A program made the translations under genes and the position numbers. Below, in pieces: positions 15,527-24,445 of a stretch of 64,000 nucleotides of DNA (positions within the stretch are counted from its first letter, which is position 1; every line of letters begins with the position of its first letter). The DNA is from JAKZSU01 sp047517485 (GTDB lineage Bacteria; Pseudomonadota; Alphaproteobacteria; UBA7887): assembly GCA_047517485.1 (NCBI GenBank), contig JAKZSU010000012.1:1-64000 (forward strand). The letters run 5' to 3'. Under the pieces are notes generated by a model, which saw only the letters and a program-made list of their open reading frames with translations, was not told the origin of the DNA and made no database searches.

Positions 15527-16087
15527 ATGATCAGAACATTATTTTTAGCCGGCATTATCTTCGTGCTTGGCGGTCAGGTGCCGGCGCCGGTTCTGGCGGC
15601 GGACGATATCAGCGCCCATGATTTCGACTTCACCTCGATCGAGGGCGACCCCCTGCCGATGTCGCGCTTTGCCGGCCAGCCGGTCCTCGTCGTCAACACC
15701 GCTTCGTTTTGCGGCTTCACGCCGCAGTACGACGGCTTGCAAGCCTTGTGGGAGCGCTATCGCGAGCAGGGTCTGGTGGTGCTCGGTGTCCCGTCGAACG
15801 ACTTCGGTGGCCAAGAGCCGAACGACGAAGCGGCGATCAAAAACTTCTGCGAAAGCAATTATCTGGTCGATTTTCCGATGACCACTAAGCAGAAAGTGGT
15901 CGGATCGAGGGCGCATCCGTTTTATCGTTGGATCGCCGATAACCGCGGCGGCGCCGGCGTACCGCGTTGGAATTTCCACAAATATTTGATCGGCAAGGAC
16001 GGCCGGGTGATCAGCGACTGGTCGTCCGGGGTCAAGCCGATGTCGGATCAGATTATCGCCGCGGTGGATGCCGAGCTCGAGAGATAG
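15527..16087 (+). CDS. Exported glutathione peroxidase family protein
   Basis: This is a 186-residue thiol peroxidase of the GPx family, with cysteine rather than selenocysteine. The peroxidatic Cys62 is in NTASFCGFTPQY, Gln96 in FGGQEP, and the tryptophan in PRWNFHKYL. Unlike cytoplasmic GPx it starts with a clear signal peptide (RTLFLAGIIFVLGGQVPAPVLA), so it probably protects the periplasm. I prefer this ATG because GGGAG is seven bases upstream and the signal peptide begins directly. An ATG at 15494 overlapping the smpB stop is possible. The 3' end overlaps the convergent UDG gene by 40 bases. Confidence 0.9.
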   Translation: MIRTLFLAGIIFVLGGQVPAPVLAADDISAHDFDFTSIEGDPLPMSRFAGQPVLVVNTASFCGFTPQYDGLQALWERYREQGLVVLGVPSNDFGGQEPNDEAAIKNFCESNYLVDFPMTTKQKVVGSRAHPFYRWIADNRGGAGVPRWNFHKYLIGKDGRVISDWSSGVKPMSDQIIAAVDAELER

Positions 16088-16725
16088 TCCCGGATAGCGG
16101 CGAACACGGCGGCGAACATCGCCGGCGTCAGGCGCCGGGTATTGATGTTGTAGCGCGAGCAGTGATAGCTGTCGAAAAGCGTCAACCCGCCGCGCAAGGC
16201 ATGGACCGCGCCATGCGCGAACGGGTGATCGACGCGCCTCGCGTGGGCGACCGCGATAACCGCTTCGTGGGCAATACGGCCGAGCGCCAGGATCGCCTCC
16301 AGGCGAGGCATGCTGGCGATTTCTCCGGTAAGAAAGTCCCGGCACTGGCGAATCTCGGCGGCGACCGGTTTGTTTTGCGGCGGAACACAGCGGACCGCGT
16401 TGGTAATCCGGCAATTGACTAAACAGAGTCCATCGTCCGCACGTGCTTGATAGGTGCCGTCGGAGAAACCGAAGGAATCGAGCGCGTCGTATAGCAGATC
16501 GCCCGCCGCGTCGCCGGTGAACGGCCGACCGGTGCAATTCGCGCCGCGCAAGCCTGGCGCAAGGCCGACCACCAGAAGACTCGCGGACACCGCCCCGAAC
16601 GACTCGACGGGCGCGTTATGAAAGTCGGGATGACGGGCTCGGTTCTCGTCCCGAAACGCCACTAATCTCGGGCAGTACTGGCAATCCACATCCGGTGGAT
16701 CGAATCGCGCATTGGCGTCATCCAC
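16048..16725 (-). CDS. Uracil-DNA glycosylase, type 5 (UdgB-like)
   Basis: This 225-residue [4Fe-4S] uracil-DNA glycosylase removes uracil, and in this subfamily also hypoxanthine or xanthine, from DNA. The first motif LVVGLAPGLRGANCTGR lacks a catalytic acid in the usual place, and FTGDAAGDLLY follows; this combination is characteristic of type 5 rather than type 4. Cysteines in DCQYCPRL and in the NCRITNAVRCVPP region supply the cluster. The GTG start overlaps the NYN gene stop by eight bases, giving a normal length; longer forms run back through that gene. It converges with the GPx gene. Confidence 0.9.
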   Translation of the reverse strand: MDDANARFDPPDVDCQYCPRLVAFRDENRARHPDFHNAPVESFGAVSASLLVVGLAPGLRGANCTGRPFTGDAAGDLLYDALDSFGFSDGTYQARADDGLCLVNCRITNAVRCVPPQNKPVAAEIRQCRDFLTGEIASMPRLEAILALGRIAHEAVIAVAHARRVDHPFAHGAVHALRGGLTLFDSYHCSRYNINTRRLTPAMFAAVFAAIRDYLSSSASTAAII

Positions 16726-17347
16726 CGGCCGCGCCGAGTTCGTCGGGCTCGTCGTCGTAAACTTCTTCGCCGTCGTCGTCTTCCTCGGCCGGCTCTTCAT
16801 GGTGCGGGCGATGCTGCGACGGCGTCCGGGCGATTTTGTCGGATATGTCCTGAAGCTCGACGAAGGTGTCGGCTTGACGGCGCAATTCATCGGCGACCAT
16901 CGGCGGCTGCGAACGAACGGTCGAGACCACGGTCACCCGCGCGCCCCGGCGCTGCACCGCCTCGACCAAACGGCGAAAATCTCCGTCGCCGGAAAAGATT
17001 ACGACATGATCGATGTGACGGGCCATCTCCATGACATCGATCGCCAGTTCGATGTCCATGTTCCCCTTGATCTTACGCCGGCCCTGGGAATCGGTGAATT
17101 CCTTGGTCGGCTTGGTCACCATCGTATAGCCGTTGTAATCGAGCCAATCGACCAGCGGTCTAATCGGCGAATACTCCTGATCGTCCAACAGCGCGGTGTA
17201 ATAGAACGCGCGGATCAGGCGGCCCTGCTCGGCGAAAAGTTCGAGAAGCCGTTTGTAATCGATGTCGAATCCAAGGGCGCGCGCGGCGTTGTACAAATTG
17301 GACCCGTCGATAAACAACGCGATGCGTTCTCCGGGGTAAAAATTCAT
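16718..17347 (-). CDS. NYN domain protein (LabA/DUF88 family)
   Basis: This 209-residue PIN-like NYN nuclease-fold protein has the acidic active-site residues in LFIDGSNLYN (Asp14), GNMDIELAIDVM and FSGDGDF. These form the metal-binding cluster expected of an RNase. The last 40 residues are a very acidic tail (EEPAEEDDDGEEVYDDEPDE). Family members are common next to alphaproteobacterial core genes, including regions with folK and rpoZ as here; their RNA target is not established. It is divergent from folK and translationally coupled to the downstream UDG gene. Confidence 0.92.
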   Translation of the reverse strand: MNFYPGERIALFIDGSNLYNAARALGFDIDYKRLLELFAEQGRLIRAFYYTALLDDQEYSPIRPLVDWLDYNGYTMVTKPTKEFTDSQGRRKIKGNMDIELAIDVMEMARHIDHVVIFSGDGDFRRLVEAVQRRGARVTVVSTVRSQPPMVADELRRQADTFVELQDISDKIARTPSQHRPHHEEPAEEDDDGEEVYDDEPDELGAAGG

Positions 17348-17492
17348 TATTATGCTTCCTCACAAATGTCGTTGCCCCACCTCCACGGACGAAGGTGGAT
17401 TTCAATTAAGTGCGTCACGGTGTCCGCTCCAAATTCGAGTCACCGCCACGAAGGCTAAAATACTATATCAATTTGTCGAGTATCGAAGCGTT

Positions 17493-18002
17493 ATGTTGCA
17501 CGAGAAGGATGTATTCGTCGCCTTAGGCGCAAATCTGCCCGATTCCGCCGGCAATTCGCCGCTTTCGACGTGTCAGACCGCGGTATTCCGGATTGGCGAA
17601 CGATTTGGCGGTATTGCCGCCCAGTCGTCTTGGTATTTGTCGGAACCGGTCCCGCGGTCGGACCAGCCTTGGTATGTCAACGGCGTGATTCGCATTGCCA
17701 CCGATTGGCCGCCGGCCGAAATTCTGCTCCTCCTGCACGATCTCGAGCGCCAGGCCGGACGGGTTCGGCGGCAGCGTTGGGAGGCGCGAATTCTCGATCT
17801 CGACCTGTTGGCGCACGGCTCCCGAGTCATGACCGGACCGTCGGGGCCGCACTTGCCGCACCCGCGCCTTGGCGAACGCGCGTTCGTGCTGCGGCCATTA
17901 TCGGAAATCGCCACCGCCTGGCGGCATCCGGAGAATCAATTGAGCGCCATGGAGATGCTCAAAAAATTACCGGCTGGCCAGCGCTTGTTACGCTTGCCAT
18001 GA
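17493..18002 (+). CDS. folK: 2-amino-4-hydroxy-6-hydroxymethyldihydropteridine pyrophosphokinase
   Basis: This 169-residue HPPK transfers pyrophosphate from ATP to the pterin alcohol in folate synthesis. It shows FVALGANLPDSAGN at the N-terminus, the pterin-binding segment WYVNGVIRI, the metal and ATP motif RWEARILDLDLL, and the family signature LPHPRLGERAFVLRPL. The ATG chosen gives normal family length; its ribosome site is weak. It is the gene immediately before rpoZ, a common alphaproteobacterial order. The A/T-rich 145 bases upstream hold the divergent promoters for folK and the NYN gene. Confidence 0.95.
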   Translation: MLHEKDVFVALGANLPDSAGNSPLSTCQTAVFRIGERFGGIAAQSSWYLSEPVPRSDQPWYVNGVIRIATDWPPAEILLLLHDLERQAGRVRRQRWEARILDLDLLAHGSRVMTGPSGPHLPHPRLGERAFVLRPLSEIATAWRHPENQLSAMEMLKKLPAGQRLLRLP

Positions 18003-18113
18003 TGACCAATATTACTGTTTACAGTCGGTGCTGTAGGTACCTATTATCCCGGCCTTCTTGAAACTTGGCCCATCCGTTGAATTTTCACCGGTGGGCGTTA
18101 TGGAGTTGTAGCG

Positions 18114-18515
18114 ATGGCGCGTGTAACCGTCGAAGATTGTGTCACCAAGATTCCCAACCGGTTTGAGCTGGTCATGCTAGCGTCGCAGCGGGCGCGTGAC
18201 ATTTCCGCCGGCTCCGATTTGACGCTCGATCGGGACAACGACAAGAATCCGGTGGTTGCGCTGCGCGAGATCGCCGAGGATAAATTTACCCCCGAAGTCT
18301 TGCGCGAGGCGCTGATCAGTTCATTGCAACGCCACGCCGAGATTGATGAGCCGGAAGAGGATCTGATGGAGCTTCCCGGCGCCGACAGCGAATTGCTTGG
18401 CGATCTCGAAGCCAATGCGGCGATTGTCGGCATGCAAGTCGTCGAGGCGGCAACGCCTTCGGACGCTGTCAAGGTGGCTGATCCGGGCGCAATTTTCGGC
18501 GGCGAGAAAGCTTGA
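18114..18515 (+). CDS. rpoZ: RNA polymerase omega subunit
   Basis: This 133-residue small subunit assists assembly and stability of RNA polymerase and helps bind ppGpp. The N-terminal [20 protein letters not shown] and the following [12 protein letters not shown] segment are diagnostic, and [13 protein letters not shown] is the second conserved block. The acidic C-terminal half is longer than in E. coli, as in other alphaproteobacteria. A GGAG-containing site lies nine bases before the ATG. It lies directly upstream of the ppGpp synthetase gene, a functional neighbour. Confidence 0.97.
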   Translation: MARVTVEDCVTKIPNRFELVMLASQRARDISAGSDLTLDRDNDKNPVVALREIAEDKFTPEVLREALISSLQRHAEIDEPEEDLMELPGADSELLGDLEANAAIVGMQVVEAATPSDAVKVADPGAIFGGEKA

Positions 18516-18591
18516 CGGCGCGATTACGCGCGCAAAATCCCGACCCGGCGTTCCAATCGCGGCTGGAACGCCCTGAATTAGGCATCGAGCG

Positions 18592-20778
18592 ATGACCGCT
18601 GTGGAGGTCAGTAAGAAACGGTCTCCGCAGATACGCCAGTATGATTTGGTCGAGCGGGTCAGCGCTCACGACCCCGGTGCCGATGAGCAAGCGCTCAATC
18701 GGGCCTATGTATTTTCGATGTCGCGCCACGGCGCCCAAAAGCGGGACTCCGGCGACCCCTATTTCTCCCACCCGCTCGAAGTCGCCGGCATCCTCGCCGA
18801 TCTGAAATTGGATTCGGCGTCGGTCATCACCGGGCTTCTCCACGACACGGTCGAGGATGGCGTCGCCGAGCAACCGGAGATCCGGACACTTTTCGGCGAG
18901 GAAATCGGCCGCCTTGTCGATGGTGTCACCAAGCTCAGCAAAATCGAGCTGCAGTCTCATACCGAACGTCAGGCGGAGAATTTTCAGAAGTTCCTGCTCG
19001 CGATGTCCGAGGATATTCGTGTGCTGTTGGTCAAGCTCGCCGATCGGCTGCACAACATGCGGACCCTGGAATTCATCCCGAAATCGGATAAACGACGTCG
19101 CATCGCCCTCGAGACGATGGAGATTTATGCGCCCCTGGCGGAGCGCATCGGCATGCAACGTCTCAAGGATGAATTGGAAGATCTCGCGTTCGCCGAGCTC
19201 AACTCGGAAGCGCGCGCCTCCTTGGTGACCCGGTTGGAGTTTCTGCACCGAACCGAGGGCCAACTGGTTCCGGTCATCGCCGAGGAACTCGAGACCACGT
19301 TGACGCGGGAAGGCATCAAGGCCGATGTCGCTGGTCGGGAGAAACGGCCCTATTCGATTTGGCGCAAGATGGAGCGCAAACATATTCCGTTCGAACAAAT
19401 CGCCGACGTCATCGCGTTTCGCATCATTGTTGATGACGCGGCCGCTTGCTACCAAGCGCTGGGCGCGGTTCATCGCGCCTATCCGATGATCCCGGGACGT
19501 TTCAAGGATTACGTCTCGACGCCGAAACAAAACGGCTATCGCTCGCTGCATACCGCGGTCATCGGGCCGCAGAAACGGCGCATCGAAATTCAAATCCGCG
19601 ACCATCACATGCACGAGATCGCCGAGCTCGGTGTTGCCGCGCATTGGCTCTACAAGCGGGGTGCCGACGATAATGCGGCGCGGCCCCATGAAGGGCGGCA
19701 ATATGGTTGGCTTCGCCACCTCCTCGACATTCTCGAACACGCGTCGGGGCCGGAGGAATTTCTCGAACACACCAAGCTCGAGATGTTCGCCGACCAGGTG
19801 TTTTGCTTTTCCCCGAAAGGCGACTTGATCACCCTGCCGCACGGCGCGACGCCGGTGGATTTCGCCTATGCCGTCCATTCCGATATTGGCGACACCTGTG
19901 TCGGGGCCAAGATCAACGGCCGGCTCGGGCCGCTCCGCACTATTCTGAGCAATGGCGATCAAGTCGAGATCCTGCGGTCCAGCGTTCCCGCGCCCGACCC
20001 CAATTGGGAGAATTTCGTGGTCACCGGCAAGGCGCGGGCGCGGGTGCGGCGTTTCGTACGCCAGCGCGAGAGCGCCGAATATGCCAGCCTCGGACGATCC
20101 ATCCTCGAAAAGACCTTCGCCAATCACGACCAGCCGTTCAACGACCAGCAAGTCAAGCCGGTATTCGATAAGTTCAACGTTTCCAAGGCTTCCGAATTAT
20201 GCGCCGCGGTTGGCCGCGGCGAGATCGATCCGAATTTGGTCCTCACCGCCGTGCGGCCCGATCTCTCGGCCGACTCGAACACCGTGGTGCCGATCGCGCG
20301 CGGTCAACGCCAGCGTGGGCCCGGCGGCGCGGTGCCGATCAAGGGTTTAACCCCTGGCATGGCGGTGCATATGGCGGAGTGCTGTTATCCGTTGCCCGGC
20401 GACCGCATTGTGGGGTTGGTCACAGAAGGGCGCGGCGTCACCGTCCACACTATCGATTGTGATGTATTGGAGAGTTTTTCCAATGCGCCGGAACGCTGGC
20501 TGGACATCAGCTGGCAAACCGAACGCGATTTGCCCGACGTGCATACCGGGAGCATCGTCACGGTGATCAATAATGTCCCGGGCAGCTTGAACGCGCTGAC
20601 CGAGGCGATCGCGCGCAACGGCGGTAACATCAGTAATTTGAAAGTGGATTATCGTTCGCCGGATTTTTTCGAACTCGTGGTCGATGTCGAAGTCGAGGAC
20701 GTTCGCCATTTGACCACTATCGTTGCCGCCTTGCGCACCGACCCGGCGATCTACCGCGTCGAACGCGCCCGCGGTTAG
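18592..20778 (+). CDS. relA: Bifunctional (p)ppGpp synthetase/hydrolase
   Basis: This 728-residue RSH protein makes and degrades the stringent-response alarmone. The hydrolase HD domain is intact (His60 in FSHPLEVAG, His84-Asp85 in LLHDTVEDG). The synthetase domain follows (FRIIVDD, GRFKDYVSTPKQNGYRSLH, EIQIRD), then a TGS domain near residue 400 (VFCFSPKGDLITLPHGATP), a CYPLPGDRIVG zinc-finger-like region, and a C-terminal ACT domain. Both catalytic sites look intact, so it is the single bifunctional enzyme typical of alphaproteobacteria (also called rsh or spoT). Its TAG stop lies inside the arm of the palindromic element that follows. Confidence 0.95.
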   Translation: MTAVEVSKKRSPQIRQYDLVERVSAHDPGADEQALNRAYVFSMSRHGAQKRDSGDPYFSHPLEVAGILADLKLDSASVITGLLHDTVEDGVAEQPEIRTLFGEEIGRLVDGVTKLSKIELQSHTERQAENFQKFLLAMSEDIRVLLVKLADRLHNMRTLEFIPKSDKRRRIALETMEIYAPLAERIGMQRLKDELEDLAFAELNSEARASLVTRLEFLHRTEGQLVPVIAEELETTLTREGIKADVAGREKRPYSIWRKMERKHIPFEQIADVIAFRIIVDDAAACYQALGAVHRAYPMIPGRFKDYVSTPKQNGYRSLHTAVIGPQKRRIEIQIRDHHMHEIAELGVAAHWLYKRGADDNAARPHEGRQYGWLRHLLDILEHASGPEEFLEHTKLEMFADQVFCFSPKGDLITLPHGATPVDFAYAVHSDIGDTCVGAKINGRLGPLRTILSNGDQVEILRSSVPAPDPNWENFVVTGKARARVRRFVRQRESAEYASLGRSILEKTFANHDQPFNDQQVKPVFDKFNVSKASELCAAVGRGEIDPNLVLTAVRPDLSADSNTVVPIARGQRQRGPGGAVPIKGLTPGMAVHMAECCYPLPGDRIVGLVTEGRGVTVHTIDCDVLESFSNAPERWLDISWQTERDLPDVHTGSIVTVINNVPGSLNALTEAIARNGGNISNLKVDYRSPDFFELVVDVEVEDVRHLTTIVAALRTDPAIYRVERARG

Positions 20779-21042
20779 AGCATGCCATCTCTTAATGGAA
20801 CCGGTTTGATGGGCCAAATTGGCTTTTCGGGTAGGCGCGGCGCGATGGGCGATGTGTGTGCATCGGCAGAGCGTCGCAACGCACCAGAAAAGCCAAGTTG
20901 GCCCACCGAAGGCCGCGTTCCCGCAGCCCCTGGCCGCGTCGCGCGCCTTGCCCGATGCACCCACATCGCGCGGCGCCGCGCTCCTAGCCAGGGGCTGCGG
21001 GAACGCGGTCAAACCGGTTCCATTAAGAGATGACATGCTCTA
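20776..21042. mobile_element. 267-bp MITE-like mosaic of interleaved inverted repeats
   Basis: The outer arms are 34-bp inverted repeats with a single mismatch (20776-20809 and 21009-21042), each holding AACCGGTTTGA or its complement. Inside are three further inverted repeats: 20811-20830 with 20883-20903, about 20850-20867 with about 20952-20969, and 20911-20933 with 20987-21010. Their order is A-B-A'-C-B'-C', so pair B crosses both others. No frame in it is protein-like. Related short palindromes starting AGAGCATG are frequent in alphaproteobacterial genomes. The left arm provides the stop codon of relA. Confidence 0.75.
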
Positions 21043-21075
21043 AATCCGGCTTGAGCAGGCATTTCGGGGGCACCG

Positions 21076-21666
21076 GTGTTTGGTAGGCGACAGCGTCTCG
21101 CATGGACGGATTGGGTAGGCCGAATTTTCTGGCCGCGAACCGGTTGGCGTCGCGCCGGTGCCTATTTCAGCCATCGGGTCAGGCGTTTGCCCGGGTCTCC
21201 GTACAGCATCGCGGTTGGTGTCGCGTGCGGTGTCGCGGTCTCGTTCACGCCGCTGATCGGATTGCATTTCGTTATCGCCGTGATTCTGGCGTGGCTGCTC
21301 GGCGGCAGTCTAATCGCTTCGGCGCTCGGCACCGCGGTCGGCAATCCCTGGACGTTTCCGCTGATTTGGATCGCCAGTTATCGTCTGGGGTCGTGGATGC
21401 TTGGATTGGAGCCCAATGTCGATGGGTTGACGATGGAGGACATTCGGCAAAACTTTTTGGCGGTGTTCTTGCCGATGATGGTCGGCGGGCTGGTGTTGGG
21501 CATTGTTGCGTGGCTGGGCTCGTTCTGGCTTGTCCGACGCGCGGTCTCGCGCTATCAGCTCATCCGCCTGTCGCGGATTCGCCGCCGTGCGGAACGGAGC
21601 GCGGTGGCGCAGATCAAAGAGGCCTCCGGCGATGACAGCCGTCAAGGTGGCCCCGACGCCGGTTAA
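21076..21666 (+). CDS. DUF2062 domain membrane protein
   Basis: This is a 196-residue membrane protein of the DUF2062 family, recognised by SPYSIAVGVACGVAVSFTPLIGLHF, then LGTAVGNPWTFPLIW, and a long C-terminal helix FLPMMVGGLVLGIVAWLGSF. It has about three transmembrane segments with basic ends. The function is unknown. The family is regularly found before pdxJ in this cluster. The GTG start has GGGGG six bases upstream. It starts 34 bases after the palindromic element, which may therefore affect its expression. Confidence 0.92.
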   Translation: MFGRRQRLAWTDWVGRIFWPRTGWRRAGAYFSHRVRRLPGSPYSIAVGVACGVAVSFTPLIGLHFVIAVILAWLLGGSLIASALGTAVGNPWTFPLIWIASYRLGSWMLGLEPNVDGLTMEDIRQNFLAVFLPMMVGGLVLGIVAWLGSFWLVRRAVSRYQLIRLSRIRRRAERSAVAQIKEASGDDSRQGGPDAG

Positions 21667-21695
21667 AGATTACGGCGTGCGATTGGAGAGCGGAA

Positions 21696-22457
21696 ATGGG
21701 TGACACGGAATTTCTTCGACTAGGCGTCAATATCGACCATGTCGCGACCATCCGTAACGCGCGCGGTGGCCGCCACCCCGATCCGGTGCGCGCCGCGCGG
21801 GTCGCCGCCGATGCCGGCGCCGACGGCATCACCGCCCATCTTCGCGAAGACCGCCGGCATATTTCAGACGATGATATTCGCCGGCTGGAATTGGAAATCG
21901 CGCTGCCGCTCAATCTTGAAATGGCGGCGACCGAGGAGATGTTGGATATCGCCCTGGCGACGGCGCCCGATCATGTTTGCCTGGTGCCGGAAAAACGCGC
22001 CGAACTCACCACCGAGGGCGGCCTCGATGTCGCCGCGCAGCACGGCCATTTGGCGACCTTCGTCTCACGGCTCCGTGATGCCTCGGTGCGGGTTTCGTTA
22101 TTTATCGATCCCGATCTGGTGCAGATAGCCGTCGCCGAGGCCCTCGGGGCGCACTGCGTCGAGCTCCATACCGGCGCGTATTGCGACGCCACCGAGGCGG
22201 TTCGCGACGTCGAGTTCGAACGCCTGAAATTGGCCGCGGTCGAAGCGACCTCGCGCGGCCTCGAATGCCATGCCGGACATGGTCTGAGTTTCGATACCGT
22301 TGGGCCGGTCGCCGCGATTGCTGAAATCGTCGAGCTCAACATCGGCCATTTTCTCGTCGGCGAAGCGATTTTTGGTGGCCTCGAAAGCAGCATCAAACGG
22401 ATGCGGGCCTTGATGGACAAGGCGCGCGCCGATGCCAGCGGCAGGCGAAGCGCATGA
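21696..22457 (+). CDS. pdxJ: Pyridoxine 5'-phosphate synthase
   Basis: This 253-residue TIM-barrel enzyme closes the pyridine ring from 1-deoxyxylulose 5-phosphate and 3-amino-1-hydroxyacetone phosphate, the last step of DXP-dependent vitamin B6 synthesis. LGVNIDHVATIRNARGG at the N-terminus, ITAHLREDRRHI, the catalytic glutamate region NLEMAATEEM, HCVELHTGAYCD and CHAGHGLSFDTV are all family signatures. GGAGAG precedes the ATG. The gene overlaps acpS by four bases (ATGA), the usual pdxJ-acpS pairing. Confidence 0.97.
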   Translation: MGDTEFLRLGVNIDHVATIRNARGGRHPDPVRAARVAADAGADGITAHLREDRRHISDDDIRRLELEIALPLNLEMAATEEMLDIALATAPDHVCLVPEKRAELTTEGGLDVAAQHGHLATFVSRLRDASVRVSLFIDPDLVQIAVAEALGAHCVELHTGAYCDATEAVRDVEFERLKLAAVEATSRGLECHAGHGLSFDTVGPVAAIAEIVELNIGHFLVGEAIFGGLESSIKRMRALMDKARADASGRRSA

Positions 22458-22867
22458 TCATCGGGATCGGCCACGATGTGTGCGACGCCGCTCGCATCGA
22501 AAAGACCCTCGAACGGTTCGGCGACCGTTTTACCCATCGCGCCTTTACCGCGCTTGAGCGCGAAAAATGCGATCGCCGGGCCAAGCGGGCGGACTCCTAC
22601 GCCCGCCGTTTCGCCGCCAAGGAGGCGTGCTCGAAGGCTTTGGGAACCGGCTTTCGACGCGGTGTCCATCTCGCGACCATCGGCGTGGTCAACTTGCCGG
22701 GCGGCAAACCAACCTTGGAATTAACCGACGGGGCGTTGGACAGATTACGCGAGATCACGCCCGCTGGGACGGTGGCGAGAATCGATGTTTCGCTGACCGA
22801 CGATCGCGGTCTTGCCTATGCCATCGTGTTGATCACCGCGGTTCCGAATACACCCGTGGCGGATTGA
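22454..22867 (+). CDS. acpS: Holo-[acyl-carrier-protein] synthase
   Basis: This 137-residue phosphopantetheinyl transferase converts apo-ACP to holo-ACP using coenzyme A. The first motif IIGIGHDVCDAARIEKTLERFG carries the metal-binding aspartate, and FAAKEACSKALGTG carries the glutamate and lysine of the active site; both are in the expected places, and the length is normal. The start overlaps pdxJ. An 80-base gap separates it from lepB. Confidence 0.97.
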   Translation: MIIGIGHDVCDAARIEKTLERFGDRFTHRAFTALEREKCDRRAKRADSYARRFAAKEACSKALGTGFRRGVHLATIGVVNLPGGKPTLELTDGALDRLREITPAGTVARIDVSLTDDRGLAYAIVLITAVPNTPVAD

Positions 22868-22946
22868 CGCTATTAATAGGCGTTGCATCGCGGACGCCGC
22901 CGAATACAGTGCGCCAAACCGAGACGATTGGCCAAAGGATACACAG

Positions 22947-23741
22947 ATGACGGAAAACGGCGCAGATCCCAATGAACCGAGCGCGGCACGCGCGCGGTCA
23001 AAATCGGCTGGCGTGTTGAGCGGGTGGCTGGATACCTTCAAAACTGTCTTCTACGCCATCATACTGGCGGTCGTCGTGCGGACTTTCGCCTATGAGCCGT
23101 TTCATATTCCGTCGGGCTCGATGATCCCTACCCTGCTAATCGGCGATTATCTGTTCGTGTCGAAGTTCTCCTACGGCTACAGCAAATATTCCTTCCCCTT
23201 CGGCAAGGGCATGTTCGAAGGCAGGGTTTGGGAAACCCCTCCCGAACGTGGCGACGTCATCGTGTTCAAGCTGCCGCGCGATAACGAAACCGACTATATC
23301 AAACGCCTAATCGGATTACCGGGCGATCGAATTCAGATGCGCGACGAGGTCTTGTTCATCAACAACGAAGCGGTGGAGCGGCGGCCGGTCGACGAGTACG
23401 ACTACGAGGATGGCTTCGGGTTGGAGACCGTCAAAGTCCGCCAATACGTCGAGACCCTTCCCAATGGCGTGAGCTATCGGATCATCGAAAAGTCCGACCG
23501 TGGGACTCTCGATGACACCGAGGTCTATGTGGTTCCTGACGGGCATTACTTCTTCATGGGTGACAATCGCGACGGCTCGTCCGACAGCCGCGTGCTCAGC
23601 AATGTCGGCTATGTTCCTGTCGAAAACCTCGTTGGCCGCGCCGAAGTGCTGTTTTTCTCGACCGACGGAACCGCGAAATTCTGGCAAGTTTGGAAGTGGC
23701 CCTTCGCGACCCGATTCAGCCGGTTCGGCAACTTCCTGTGA
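22947..23741 (+). CDS. lepB: Signal peptidase I
   Basis: This 264-residue inner-membrane protease removes signal peptides from exported proteins. After one N-terminal membrane helix (TVFYAIILAVVVRTFAYEPF) comes PSGSMIPTLLIGDY with the catalytic serine, then RGDVIVFKLP and YIKRLIGLPGD with the catalytic lysine, and GDNRDGSSDSR near the C-terminus. A large periplasmic domain is present as in other proteobacteria. The TGA stop overlaps the GTG start of rnc. Confidence 0.97.
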   Translation: MTENGADPNEPSAARARSKSAGVLSGWLDTFKTVFYAIILAVVVRTFAYEPFHIPSGSMIPTLLIGDYLFVSKFSYGYSKYSFPFGKGMFEGRVWETPPERGDVIVFKLPRDNETDYIKRLIGLPGDRIQMRDEVLFINNEAVERRPVDEYDYEDGFGLETVKVRQYVETLPNGVSYRIIEKSDRGTLDDTEVYVVPDGHYFFMGDNRDGSSDSRVLSNVGYVPVENLVGRAEVLFFSTDGTAKFWQVWKWPFATRFSRFGNFL

Positions 23742-24445
23742 CCGCGGCGCGGATCCCCAACGCTCTCACCGATCTCACCGCCGCCCTCGGCCTGTCGTTC
23801 AACGATCCCGAACTGTTGGTCGAAGCGATGACCCATCCCAGCGTGGCGTCGGGGCCTGCGCGTAAACGCCGAAGTTATCAGCGCCTCGAATGGCTGGGCG
23901 ACCGGGTTCTGGGGCTCATCGTCGCGGATCAGCTGTTTCGGTCGTTTCCCGACGAAGAGGAGGGGCCATTGGCGCGTCGCATGGCGGCCTTGGCGAGCGA
24001 GGCCAGTCTCGCCAAAGTCGCCCGCGAAATCGATCTCGGGCGCTATTTGATCATGGACGGTGGCGAGGCGGCGAACCGCGGCGGCGAAAACGCCGCCAAT
24101 CTCGCCGATGCGTGCGAGGCGTTGATCGGCGCGCTCTACGTCGATGCCGGTCTCGAAGCCGCGCGCAAGTTCGTCGAGGCGCGATGGGCGCCGATGATCG
24201 CCGAACAGGGCGCGCCGCCCAAGGATGCCAAATCGGCGCTGCAGGAATGGGCCCAGGCGCGCGGTATTGGATTGCCGAAATATCAGGTTGTCGCCAGCGA
24301 CGGGCCAGATCACCGCCCGACCTTCACGATCGCGGTCGAGGTCGAGGGCCACGGCGCCGCGGAGGCCGACGGCAGCGGCAAGCGCGAGGCCGAGACCAAG
24401 GCGGCGCAACGCTTGCTCGACAAGCTGGAGCCGGCCGGTGAGTGA
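23738..24445 (+). CDS. rnc: Ribonuclease III
   Basis: This 235-residue double-strand-specific RNase processes rRNA and regulatory RNAs. The catalytic residues are visible: Glu51 and Asp55 in YQRLEWLGDRVLGL, and Asp124 and Glu127 in LADACEALIGALYVD. The C-terminal double-stranded-RNA-binding domain covers about residues 165-235 (DAKSALQEWAQARG, then KREAETKAAQRLLDKLE). The GTG start overlapping the lepB stop gives normal length, so I prefer it to earlier in-frame codons within lepB. It overlaps era by eight bases. Confidence 0.96.
   Translation: MTAARIPNALTDLTAALGLSFNDPELLVEAMTHPSVASGPARKRRSYQRLEWLGDRVLGLIVADQLFRSFPDEEEGPLARRMAALASEASLAKVAREIDLGRYLIMDGGEAANRGGENAANLADACEALIGALYVDAGLEAARKFVEARWAPMIAEQGAPPKDAKSALQEWAQARGIGLPKYQVVASDGPDHRPTFTIAVEVEGHGAAEADGSGKREAETKAAQRLLDKLEPAGE

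Noticed and set aside
18003..18113. TACAG/CTGTA mini-palindrome between folK and rpoZ as a terminator or operator
   Set aside because: The stem is only 5 bp without a T-run and can easily occur by chance.
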